Shown one piece after another: positions 1-6,986 of a stretch of DNA of 11,304 bases; position 1 is the first letter of the stretch, and every line of letters starts with the position of its first letter. Location of the stretch: NCBI GenBank assembly GCA_030638665.1, contig DAOWEF010000049.1:1-11304 (forward strand). The letters run 5' to 3'. The stretch comes from Dehalococcoidia bacterium (lineage in GTDB: Bacteria > Chloroflexota > Dehalococcoidia > E44-bin15). The translations under genes and the position numbers were made by a program. Under the pieces are notes generated by a model. The model was given only the letters and a program-made list of their open reading frames with translations. It did not search any database and was not told the DNA's origin.

Positions 1-335
1 ATCTTGGGGGACTTTTTGAATCTGCCCCGATACATCGGGGAAACCCTTCTGGACTCCCCTTTTCTATCTAAACGAAGTCAGCTATCTTGCTCGTTTAGGT
101 TACCGAAGGAATATCACTGCTATCCCAGTGTTTCTTTCATAGCAACCCGATTGAGCGGGGGAATCAATCTCAGGTGTGATGGGTGAGCAGGCCTATGGCT
201 GTGAAATAGCTTCGCTCTGCTCGCTATGAAGGTGAAACTATTTCGCTCGGGACGAGCATGATAATGACAAGTGAGGGCGCTTCATAATGCTGGTGGGCTG
301 TCACCTATCTATCTGAACGATATCATGACTCGTGA
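1..335. other. Non-coding left flank with repeat-like sequence
   Basis: No convincing gene is present in these 335 bases downstream of the last minus-strand gene. Visible structure: a short hairpin CCCCGAT-AC-ATCGGGG at 25-40; a degenerate copy of the repeat also found at the right flank (155-192); a near direct repeat GTGAAATAGCTTCGCTC (201-217) and GTGAAACTATTTCGCTC (232-248); and an inverted pair GAAATAG (203-209) / CTATTTC (238-244). No stem followed by a T-run in the minus-strand direction could be recognised, so the end of the operon transcript is not located. Confidence 0.6.
155..192 (+). repeat. REP/MITE-like repeat copy, left
   Basis: This 38-nt stretch matches the reverse complement of 10789-10826 at about 31 of 38 positions by eye. 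The shared core is CAATCTCAGG, preceded by a run of five G and followed by a shared GAGCAGGC/GGGCAGGC-like tail. The left copy is more degenerate and lacks a clear second arm. It resembles dispersed extragenic palindromes with GCAATCTC and CATTGCGA motifs seen in many bacterial genomes. That resemblance is from memory and was not searched. Confidence 0.5.
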
Positions 336-1652
336 TTAGGGCCAGTAAAGTTTCTGAGACTCCTTTTTCAGCTCGGCGCGGAAGTCGGGGTGGGCTATTG
401 AGATGAGCTCCTCGACCCTTTGTCTGACTGTCTTCCCCCTGAGATTGGCCACCCCGTATTCGGTGACGACACGATCGGCAAGGTTGCGCATTATGGTCAC
501 TGCGGACCCCTGGGGGAGCGAGGGCACAATACGAGATACCGTTCCCCCACGAGCGGTGGCGGGAAGCACGGTAATGGAGCGGCCACCTTTAGACATCAAG
601 GCACCAAAGGCAAAGGGGATCTGTCCCCCGGCTACAGATACCAGCCTTGTCCCCAGGGTCTCGGCGGTAATCTGGCCGGTGAGGTCAATACCGAGCGCAT
701 TGTTGATGGACACCATGTTGTCGTTGGCCGCAATTACCCTGACGTCCTCAAGATAGAGGAGATCGACCAGGTAGAAAAGGGGGTTATTATTGATCCACGC
801 CATGTCCTCCCTGGTGCCGCCCCCAATAGAGGTCACCACCACCTTCCCCGGATAAAGGGTTTTATACTTACCGTTGATCACCCCTTCTCTTACCAGGGTG
901 ATGACCCCTGGAGGGGTGGCCTCGGAGTGAAAGCCGAGGTCGTGTTTGCCATCAAACAGGCCAAGCCTGACCATGGGTTCAGTGGTGCGGCCTACGCCAA
1001 TCTGAAGGGTATCGCCATCCTTAATCAGAGCGGAGACATTTTCGGTAATCTGCTTGAGGTAAGGCTCGGGCTCCTTGATGGCCCTGCCCCCCAGGCTGCC
1101 CGTCCCCGGGGCTCCCTTGGCGGAGATGTGCTCTACGAAGTAGTCTATCTCGGAGACATGCACAAAGTTATCACCGTAGGTTCGGATCAGGTTTTTGTTC
1201 ACCTCAGCTATAGTTAGCTTGGCCTGTTTGATTTCTTGTCTCTTGGTCCACAGCGAGGCACCGAAGCTGCAGAAGCCGCGCTCATCCGGCGTCGATATCT
1301 CGGTAAGCAGGACATCAGGGGGTTCGCCCTCGGTTGCAAAGGGAATTATCGTGGTCAAATTGACATCGCACCTGCGCTCATCGAGCATGTCCTGGCAGGT
1401 GGCGGTGGGCCAGGATATGGTGACGGCGAAGGAGTCCTCCCAGCCCGGGTCATACCAGCCGAAGTCATATCCCGGGGAGGGCGCAGAGACCTTCACATCT
1501 TTCAGCTCCTCCTTGCGGGCGGCGATTGCCAGTCCTACGGCGTGGGCTTCCCGGCCCGCGGTGAAGGCCACATGGTCTCCTGACTTCACCAGCTTGGCAG
1601 CCTCTTCTGCTGAGATCAGCTTCCTCTCGTATTCTTCCTGCCAACTTGCCAT
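336..1652 (-). CDS. Acetyl-CoA hydrolase/4-hydroxybutyrate CoA-transferase family protein (family I)
   Basis: The 438-residue product has the length and layout of 4-hydroxybutyrate and butyryl/acetate CoA-transferases (COG0427 type). These move CoA between carboxylates through a glutamyl-CoA thioester. Supporting segments are QIGVGRTTEP at 217-226 (the glycine-rich substrate loop), FHSEATPPGV at 241-250 with Glu244 as the likely nucleophile, the glycine-rich SVAGGQIPFAFGA near 339-351, and the conserved tail GVANLRGK...IAHPDFRAEL near 400-427. The ATG at 1652 is preceded by GAGGG six bases upstream, overlapping the TGA stop of the upstream crotonase with a 9-nt gap, so the two genes are probably translationally coupled. 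It is the last gene of the block. It may load CoA onto an acid or release the final product using acetyl-CoA. The substrate cannot be read from sequence. The protein looks cytoplasmic, with no signal peptide. Confidence 0.9.
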   Translation of the reverse strand: MASWQEEYERKLISAEEAAKLVKSGDHVAFTAGREAHAVGLAIAARKEELKDVKVSAPSPGYDFGWYDPGWEDSFAVTISWPTATCQDMLDERRCDVNLTTIIPFATEGEPPDVLLTEISTPDERGFCSFGASLWTKRQEIKQAKLTIAEVNKNLIRTYGDNFVHVSEIDYFVEHISAKGAPGTGSLGGRAIKEPEPYLKQITENVSALIKDGDTLQIGVGRTTEPMVRLGLFDGKHDLGFHSEATPPGVITLVREGVINGKYKTLYPGKVVVTSIGGGTREDMAWINNNPLFYLVDLLYLEDVRVIAANDNMVSINNALGIDLTGQITAETLGTRLVSVAGGQIPFAFGALMSKGGRSITVLPATARGGTVSRIVPSLPQGSAVTIMRNLADRVVTEYGVANLRGKTVRQRVEELISIAHPDFRAELKKESQKLYWP

Positions 1653-1661
1653 ACTAATCCC

Positions 1662-2585
1662 TCACTCTGTGGCCTCTGGGGTAGCTGCTTTCGCCCGGTC
1701 TTCAAGGAAGCCCTTCAGCCCCTTATCCCTTTTCGCCTTGTAAAGGTTAACCTCATCGGGTCGGAAACGCACATATTGCAGAGCGAGGTGGGCGTGGAAG
1801 TGGCCCTTCTGGGTTGCACCCACCCCGGTGATATCGAGCGTCCCGTTTATCCATTCCTTGGTGATGGCAACGGCCTCGCTGGGCAACTGGCTCAGCGCCT
1901 CCGCCCACTTCATCACCTCCGGCTCAAGCTTTTCCAGGGGAACTGCCTTGTTGACAAAGCCCAGCGCCACCGCCTCCTTTCCCGACATCTCAGGCAGCAC
2001 CCGCCCGGAATAGGCTTTATTGGACCACATGGGCCAGACCGGCCAATCGGTAATTCCGTGATGCTGGCTGCCAAAGCCGCGAATGCCAAATTGCGCATCC
2101 TCTGCGGTGATTATCAGGTCGCAGCAGGAGGCCACTATCTGGCTGGCACCGATGCACCTGCCATGCACCTGGGCAATGGTAATCTTGGGGTAATCGGTTA
2201 TATCCTCGAATTTGGTGCAGCGCCGCCGCTCGAAGCCGTAATAGTCCACCAGCGTGGGATTGATGCCGGGATGAACCGGCGGTGACTCCTCTTTTTCGGG
2301 GGAGCTAAGGTCGTGGCCAGCGCCAAAGCAGGTACCTGCCCCTCTTAAGATAACCACCCTTACCTCGGGGTCATCATTGGCCTGGTGTAGCGCTGCAGAG
2401 AAGTCCTCAAACTGTCTGTCGTTAAAGGCATTCCTCTTATCCGGACGGTTAAAGGTTATCCGTGCGATGCGGTCGTTGACCTTTTCATAGAGGGTGTCCC
2501 GGTATTCCCTCTCTCGATACTCACCGTTCTCCCAGTAGCACTTCTGATATTGAGTCTTGAATTCCCAGCCAAATCCAGTAGGCAT
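1662..2585 (-). CDS. Crotonase-fold protein with N-terminal extension, non-canonical active site
   Basis: The 307-residue product belongs to the enoyl-CoA hydratase/isomerase superfamily. Residues 31-95 give the fold signature: ITFNRPDKRNAFND at 43-56, then the first oxyanion-hole loop RGAGTCFGAGHDL at 81-93. The second oxyanion segment is AQVHGRCIGASQIVASCCD at 138-156. The residues aligning with the two catalytic glutamates of mitochondrial enoyl-CoA hydratase (Glu144 and Glu164) are Ile150 and Gly170, so ordinary hydration is unlikely. The first 30 residues are an extension rich in Trp, Tyr, Glu and Arg not usual in the family. The C-terminus YKAKRDKGLKGFLEDR resembles the ends of the two upstream crotonases. 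ATG at 2585 has GGAGG six bases upstream. Hydrolase, isomerase or lyase activity is possible; the specific reaction is unknown. Confidence 0.85.
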   Translation of the reverse strand: MPTGFGWEFKTQYQKCYWENGEYREREYRDTLYEKVNDRIARITFNRPDKRNAFNDRQFEDFSAALHQANDDPEVRVVILRGAGTCFGAGHDLSSPEKEESPPVHPGINPTLVDYYGFERRRCTKFEDITDYPKITIAQVHGRCIGASQIVASCCDLIITAEDAQFGIRGFGSQHHGITDWPVWPMWSNKAYSGRVLPEMSGKEAVALGFVNKAVPLEKLEPEVMKWAEALSQLPSEAVAITKEWINGTLDITGVGATQKGHFHAHLALQYVRFRPDEVNLYKAKRDKGLKGFLEDRAKAATPEATE

Positions 2586-2673
2586 ATTACGCCTCCTCAG
2601 AAAGGTATTTCATTAACATTTTTAATATTAAGTCCTGAATTCCTGGACAGTTACGGTGGGCGTACTACGCCCC
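2586..2673 (-). other. 88-nt intergenic spacer with small hairpin
   Basis: The spacer separates the second and third crotonases. Directly after the upstream stop codon lies GGGCG-TACTA-CGCCC (2658-2672), a 5-bp GC stem that extends as an imperfect palindrome. It is followed in the minus-strand direction by an AT-rich stretch with the 10-nt palindrome TTAATATTAA (2622-2631). The hairpin has no T-run, so it is not a classical terminator; it could be an mRNA processing or attenuation element. I could not find a convincing -35/-10 pair. Confidence 0.35.
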
Positions 2674-3507
2674 TTATGAAAACTTTTTAAAAAGGGCATC
2701 CCTCTCCACGAGGGCCGCCTTGAGCCCCTTCTTGTCCCTGATCTTGAAGAAGTTGAATTCACTGGCCTCCATGGTGCGCTGTTGCATGACCAGTTGCATA
2801 TTGTTGGTGAATCGCCACGCCTCACCTAGCCCTCTGGCTTCCATAACCGAGTTGATCGCGTCCTTAGCAGGGGCGAGGCCATCGCCGGGCAGGAGGCTGA
2901 TTCCGGTTGCCAGCCTGGCGACCTCCTCCTCGAGTTCATCTCGGGGGACCGCCTTATTTATCAACCCGAACTGTTCCGCTTCTTTAGCGTCCATATATCT
3001 TCCAGTGAAGAGGAGCTCCTTGGTCTTCTTTATCCCGATGAGCCAGGTCCAGAGGGGCATATGGGGAAGCAGGCCCATCCGCAGCAGGGGGTCGCCAAAT
3101 AGGGCGTCTTCAGAGGCTATGGTGATATCGCATACCATTGCCAGGTAGCAGCCGGTACCGAGGCAATAGCCATGCACCTGGGCGATAGTTGGCTTGGCCA
3201 GATTAAATATATACTCCCACCTGCGGTTGCGGCGGCGCTCCGCCTCCATACGCCTCTTGATGGTGAGATGCTCTCCTGGCTCGGACAGTACCTCGAAGGT
3301 ATCCACCCCGCTCAGGTCCTGCCCCACACTGAAGGCCTGCCCGGCACCCTTTACCACCACCACCTTCACCTCCAGGTCTGGCTCTGCGGCGGCAAATGCC
3401 TCATCCAGCCCTGCCAGCATCGCATCGTTCATCGCATTCAGCTCTTCAGGGCGGTTCAGCGTGATCCAGCCGATCCCGTCCTTCTTCTCATAAGTAATCT
3501 CGCTCAC
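2674..3507 (-). CDS. Crotonase-fold protein, tandem paralogue, GTG start
   Basis: The product is 277 residues from a GTG at 3507. This start is chosen because AGAGGTGA stands seven bases upstream, overlapping the TGA of the preceding gene, and because WITLNRPEELNAMND at 14-28 then sits at the usual distance from the N-terminus. The open frame continues upstream to 3723 but only inside the neighbour. Crotonase features are KGAGQAFSVGQDLSGV at 53-68 (first oxyanion loop) and AQVHGYCLGTGCYLAMVCD at 109-127 (second). Tyr121 and Leu141 occupy the positions of the two hydratase glutamates. The end FNFFKIRDKKGLKAALVERDALFKKF closely parallels the gene upstream, indicating tandem duplication. The family acts on acyl-CoA in the cytoplasm; the reaction here is undetermined. 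Confidence 0.88.
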   Translation of the reverse strand: MSEITYEKKDGIGWITLNRPEELNAMNDAMLAGLDEAFAAAEPDLEVKVVVVKGAGQAFSVGQDLSGVDTFEVLSEPGEHLTIKRRMEAERRRNRRWEYIFNLAKPTIAQVHGYCLGTGCYLAMVCDITIASEDALFGDPLLRMGLLPHMPLWTWLIGIKKTKELLFTGRYMDAKEAEQFGLINKAVPRDELEEEVARLATGISLLPGDGLAPAKDAINSVMEARGLGEAWRFTNNMQLVMQQRTMEASEFNFFKIRDKKGLKAALVERDALFKKFS

Positions 3508-3514
3508 TATATGT

Positions 3515-4408
3515 TCACCTCTTTTTAGGTTGGGGTGGGGGGAAATATTCTTTGAAGGGGGCATCTCTCTCCTCGATGGCCGCCCTGAGCCCCTTCTTAT
3601 CCCGTACATCGTAAAAGTTGAACTCGCCGCGGTCGGTGATGCTTCGTCCCGGCCGCTGGATGGCACTGAGGACATACGCATTGCCCGCGAGCCGCCGCGC
3701 CGCGGCCAGCCCGGCCAGGTCAAGGGCCGCCATACTGAAAGACCAGAAGTCGGCTAGCTGGTCGAAGCCGCCGATCCCTGCTGATTTGCCGAAACCTATA
3801 GCGGCGATATTTATCTCCTCTTCCAGTTTGGCAGCGGGCACCGCTTTCATTACCAGTCCGATCCGCTCTGCCTCCTTGCCATCAATGTACTTCCCGGTGA
3901 GCAGAAGCTCCTTGGCTTTCTTCAGCCCGATGCGGAAGGTCCACAAGGGGTTGGGGGAAGCAAGACCCATTCTCACCGAGGGGTCACCGAATACCGCATC
4001 CTCGGCGGCAATGATCGCGCGGCATGCCATTGCCAGGTCAAGGCCAGCACCCAGGCAATATCCATGCACCTGGGCGACGGTAATCTTAGGGAACTCGAAG
4101 ATGGACTGCCACCTCCGCTGGTTTTGCATGGCGGTGGAGAACATATCATAGAGGTAGGCCTTACGCCTGGGGTCGGGGGGCATGACCTCATCGGTTCCCA
4201 CGCCGCTCAGGTCCTGCCCGACACTAAACGACCGCCCCGCTCCCTTTATAATGACTACTAAGGAGTCCCGGTCTCGCCTTACTTCATCGAGTACTGCCCC
4301 GAGTTCCCGCAGCATCGCATCGTTTATCGCATTCAGCTTCGCCGGGCGGTTCAAGGTAATCGTGGCGACCATCCCTTCAATTTCGAGGAGCACATTTTGA
4401 TATCTCAT
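3515..4408 (-). CDS. Crotonase-fold protein, tandem paralogue
   Basis: The 297-residue product is an enoyl-CoA hydratase/isomerase superfamily member. Visible are ATITLNRPAKLNAIND at 15-30, the first oxyanion loop KGAGRSFSVGQDLSGV at 55-70, and the second AQVHGYCLGAGLDLAMACR at 112-130. At the two hydratase glutamate positions it carries Asp124 and Ser144, so only one acidic group remains and it is shorter. The segment RRWQSIFEF near 98-106 and the C-terminal FNFYDVRDKKGL...ERDAPFKEY are shared with the next gene, showing paralogy; this copy has about ten more residues before the end and a Pro/Lys-rich tail. ATG at 4408 is preceded by AAGGA two to three bases upstream. The gene follows a 141-nt AT-rich gap with an internal promoter candidate, so it may head a secondary transcript. 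Isomerase or hydrolase activity is possible. Confidence 0.88.
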   Translation of the reverse strand: MRYQNVLLEIEGMVATITLNRPAKLNAINDAMLRELGAVLDEVRRDRDSLVVIIKGAGRSFSVGQDLSGVGTDEVMPPDPRRKAYLYDMFSTAMQNQRRWQSIFEFPKITVAQVHGYCLGAGLDLAMACRAIIAAEDAVFGDPSVRMGLASPNPLWTFRIGLKKAKELLLTGKYIDGKEAERIGLVMKAVPAAKLEEEINIAAIGFGKSAGIGGFDQLADFWSFSMAALDLAGLAAARRLAGNAYVLSAIQRPGRSITDRGEFNFYDVRDKKGLRAAIEERDAPFKEYFPPPQPKKR

Positions 4409-4442
4409 GATCCTTCTTTCTCATCCCGCAAGGATATGGCTC

Positions 4443-4472
4443 ATTTTAACGAAAAACAGGAATGAATGACAA
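4443..4472 (-). promoter_or_regulatory. Candidate internal promoter before the crotonase genes
   Basis: Read on the minus strand, TTGTCA (4472-4467) and TAAAAT (4448-4443) are separated by 18 nt. Each box matches the sigma-70 consensus at five of six positions. The site lies in the 141-nt spacer (4409-4549), which is clearly more AT-rich than the surrounding genes. It would start a transcript about 30 nt upstream of the first crotonase ATG, giving separate expression of the three crotonases and the family I CoA-transferase. The call rests on consensus match only. Confidence 0.45.
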
Positions 4473-4549
4473 CTTTTTTCATACTTTACCCTTCTCATTC
4501 TTCAGCATACGGGTCATTCTAATAGAAAAGGGGAGTGACAGATCACCGT

Positions 4550-5755
4550 TTAGTACAAAATCTCCTCCGCCACCAGCCTGGAGATTTCCTCTTCAGGCAT
4601 ACCCAGGAGTTCTCCAAAGACATATGCATTGTGTTCACCAAACAACGGTGCCGGGCCAGTGACCTTTGCCGGTGTGGCGGAAAATTTCCAGGCAGGGGCG
4701 AGGACATATAGCTCCCCTTCTTCAGGGTGTTGCACTGAAGTAAAGCATTCCCGCTCCCGGCAATGGGGATCATTGAAAAGCTCCTCATTGCTGAAGGATG
4801 GTGCAGCCGCCACCCCCGCTCTCTGCAGCATTTCCATCACCTGGTAATGGGTATGGTTTATGGTCCACGCTTCGATCAGCCCATCCAGCTCATCCTGGTG
4901 CTGCCAGCGGCTAAATTGGTCGCCAAACCTTTCCTCTTTAGTCCATGGCGGATTCCCCATAGCCTGGCAGAGGGCTGCCCATTCCTCATTATTGGAGATG
5001 GCAATGCTCACCCACTTATCCTCGCCCTTGCAGCGATAACAATTGTGAGGAGCCATCATATCATCTCGATTCCCATTGCGAGAGCGAACTCTGCCATTCA
5101 TCGTATAGTCCATGAGGATCTCCCCGATGCCGCAACTAAGGGCCTCGCGGGCGGAGAAGTCGATGAATTGACCTTCCCCTGTCTCCAGGCGGTAATTTAG
5201 GGCAGCGAGGATGGCAAAGGCGGCGCTGGTGCCTGGTCTCATGTCCGAGCTGCTCCTCATGATTACCGGGGGCCCTCCCGCATAGCCGGTTACCTGAGAT
5301 AGGCCGCTGAGCGCGCCCATGGTCACGGCATAAGCGATATACCTGCTTTCAGGGCCGGTGGAGCCGTGGCTCGAGGCCGAGAGCATTATTATTTCTGGCT
5401 TGATCTCTCTGAGGATAGGATAGCCCAGGCCCAGCTTGTCCATAACGCCGGCCCTGAAGTTATCCACCACCACATCGCTGAGCTGGACCAGTCTCCTAGC
5501 CAGCTCAATCCCTTCGGCGGTGGTCAGATTGAGGGTTATGCTCAGCTTACTGGCATTCAGGCTGTTAAAGCAATCGGCGGCCGCCCTTGCTGAGCCAAAG
5601 ACCACTGCCGCCTCTTCTCTTCTGAAATGGTCCACATCCACCATGCTCTCCACCTTGATAACCTCAGCCCCCATAAATGCCAGCAGTAGTGTTATCTGAG
5701 GGCCAGCAGCATAACGGGTAAAATCGAGTATTCGCACTCCTGCCAGGCTGTTCAT
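4550..5755 (-). CDS. Family III CoA-transferase (CaiB/BaiF), second of a pair
   Basis: The 401-residue product is of the size of family III CoA-transferases, which exchange CoA between acids through an aspartyl mixed anhydride. The N-terminal signature is GVRILDFTRYAAGPQITLLLAFMGAEVIKVE (residues 6-36). The expected nucleophile is Asp171 in SSSDMRPGTSAA, followed by AILAALNYRLETGEGQFIDFS. The C-terminal PAPLFGEHNAYVFGELLGM is also typical. The frame stays open up to 5860, but the ATG at 5755 is preferred: it lies 16 nt after the stop of the upstream paralogue, has GGAG about ten bases before it, and starts just before the conserved motif. The upstream neighbour is a distant paralogue, suggesting a heteromeric enzyme like BbsEF (succinyl-CoA:benzylsuccinate CoA-transferase). 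The acid substrate is unknown. Confidence 0.92.
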   Translation of the reverse strand: MNSLAGVRILDFTRYAAGPQITLLLAFMGAEVIKVESMVDVDHFRREEAAVVFGSARAAADCFNSLNASKLSITLNLTTAEGIELARRLVQLSDVVVDNFRAGVMDKLGLGYPILREIKPEIIMLSASSHGSTGPESRYIAYAVTMGALSGLSQVTGYAGGPPVIMRSSSDMRPGTSAAFAILAALNYRLETGEGQFIDFSAREALSCGIGEILMDYTMNGRVRSRNGNRDDMMAPHNCYRCKGEDKWVSIAISNNEEWAALCQAMGNPPWTKEERFGDQFSRWQHQDELDGLIEAWTINHTHYQVMEMLQRAGVAAAPSFSNEELFNDPHCRERECFTSVQHPEEGELYVLAPAWKFSATPAKVTGPAPLFGEHNAYVFGELLGMPEEEISRLVAEEILY

Positions 5756-5771
5756 ACCTTTATGACTCCGC

Positions 5772-6980
5772 TTATATAACTCCAGCTGCTCCAAGCTTGG
5801 CCAGCTCCTCCTGTCGGTGGCCCAGCCGCCGGACGAAAATTTCCTCGTTGTGCTCGCCAAGCAATGGGGCCGGCCGTGTCACCTGCCATGGGGTCTCAGA
5901 GAACTGATAAGGTGCTGATGGATATTTGACTTTCCCTGTCTTGGGGTGATCGATCTCCACAAAGAACCCCCTTGCCTTAAGGTGCGCTGAATCAACCAAG
6001 TCTTTTGAGGTATAAACCATGGCAAAGGGAACTCCAGCGGCTTGTCCTTTGTGATAAAGCTCCTCTTGATTATAATTCACCAGCCATTCTGTGAGCAGGG
6101 CATTCAGCAGTTCACCATGTTTGACTCGATCAGCGTAGTCCCTAAACTTATCATCATTGGCCCACTCTGGATCTCCCATGAACGCTACCAACCGATCCCA
6201 TTGCACCGATTCCCAGGTTATGAATACGGTGTAACCGTCCTTGCACGGCAGGGCTCCTCCATAGGGAACCCCCTGCTTGGCCCTGGTGATGACCTCTCCC
6301 TCGTTTGCCGACCTGACCATATCCAGCCTGTTGAGGGCCATCAACGATTCCTGTTTGGATATATCGATTCGCTGCCCGTCCCCGGATTTCCTCCTCCAGT
6401 AAAGGGCGGCAAGTACGGCGATGGCGGCACTTAGCCCGCTATCGTATTCCACCAGGAATCCCCCAACCTGGAGGGGAGGGCGGTCAGCGTTCTCCACCCC
6501 GCCAGGTGTAAGATAGCCCTCGCCGCCACAGTGAAACACATTAAGCGGATAGGCCTTGTAATCGCGATAGGGACCGGTCTGCCCAAAAGGTGTGATCGAG
6601 GTCATTATAAGCCCGGGGTTAATTTCCTGGAGGCTCTCGTAATCCAGTCCCTGTTTTGTCATCCATTGCGGCGGGTTATCCTCCACCAGGATATCAGCTT
6701 GCTTCACCAGCTCTTGAAAGATACCCTTGCCGGTTGCTGTGGTCACATTTAAGGTGACCCCCAGCTTATTGGTGTTGAGGTAAAGGAAGAGCCCGCTCCT
6801 TTCCGGGTCGGGCATATCGTGGAAGAAGGGAAGGATCTTCCTAGCTTCATCACCATATCCCGGCCTTTCAATCTTCACCACCTCAGCACCCAGGTCAGCC
6901 AATAGCTTGGTGCAATAAGGCCCGGCTACCCCCTGGCATAGTTCTAGTACCTTAACTCCCTCCAGAGCGCTATTCGGCAT
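5772..6980 (-). CDS. Family III CoA-transferase (CaiB/BaiF), first of a pair, Glu at catalytic position
   Basis: The 402-residue product shows the family III signature GVKVLELCQGVAGPYCTKLLADLGAEVVKIERP (8-40) and the C-terminal PAPLLGEHNEEIF. The segment GLSAAIAVLAALYWRRKSGDGQRIDIS aligns without gaps to the downstream paralogue. In that alignment the paralogue's Asp171 corresponds to Glu178 here, within VEYDSG; Asp180 lies two residues later. Either this subunit uses Glu178 or Asp180, or it is the non-catalytic half of a heteromer. ATG at 6980 follows the thiolase stop after 6 nt with only a weak ribosome site, so translational coupling is likely. The role is probably activation of a carboxylic acid to its CoA ester ahead of beta-oxidation-like steps, inferred from context. 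Confidence 0.92.
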   Translation of the reverse strand: MPNSALEGVKVLELCQGVAGPYCTKLLADLGAEVVKIERPGYGDEARKILPFFHDMPDPERSGLFLYLNTNKLGVTLNVTTATGKGIFQELVKQADILVEDNPPQWMTKQGLDYESLQEINPGLIMTSITPFGQTGPYRDYKAYPLNVFHCGGEGYLTPGGVENADRPPLQVGGFLVEYDSGLSAAIAVLAALYWRRKSGDGQRIDISKQESLMALNRLDMVRSANEGEVITRAKQGVPYGGALPCKDGYTVFITWESVQWDRLVAFMGDPEWANDDKFRDYADRVKHGELLNALLTEWLVNYNQEELYHKGQAAGVPFAMVYTSKDLVDSAHLKARGFFVEIDHPKTGKVKYPSAPYQFSETPWQVTRPAPLLGEHNEEIFVRRLGHRQEELAKLGAAGVI

Positions 6981-6986
6981 GGTTAC

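Noticed and set aside
4..186. 60-codon plus-strand open frame in the left flank
   Set aside because: It overlaps hairpins and the repeat copy, has no ribosome site and no protein-like features.
322..336. Near-palindrome ATCATGACTCGTGAT at the end of the operon as a terminator
   Set aside because: Only a 4-bp outer stem pairs reliably, it overlaps the stop codon and there is no T-run.
420..1217. 265-codon plus-strand open frame opposite the family I CoA-transferase gene
   Set aside because: It is antisense to a well-supported gene, has no recognisable family features and no good ribosome site; long antisense frames are expected at this G+C.
4412..4520. Chain of tiny minus-strand frames (about 7-13 codons) with overlapping ATGA start/stop signals in the spacer
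   Set aside because: They lack convincing ribosome sites and could arise by chance in AT-rich DNA; I cannot support them as leader peptides.
5756..5860. N-terminal extension of the second CaiB-like protein to 5860
   Set aside because: It lies inside the upstream gene and precedes the conserved family start; the ATG at 5755 fits better. The same reasoning rejects extensions to 3723, 8237 and 10675 for three other genes.
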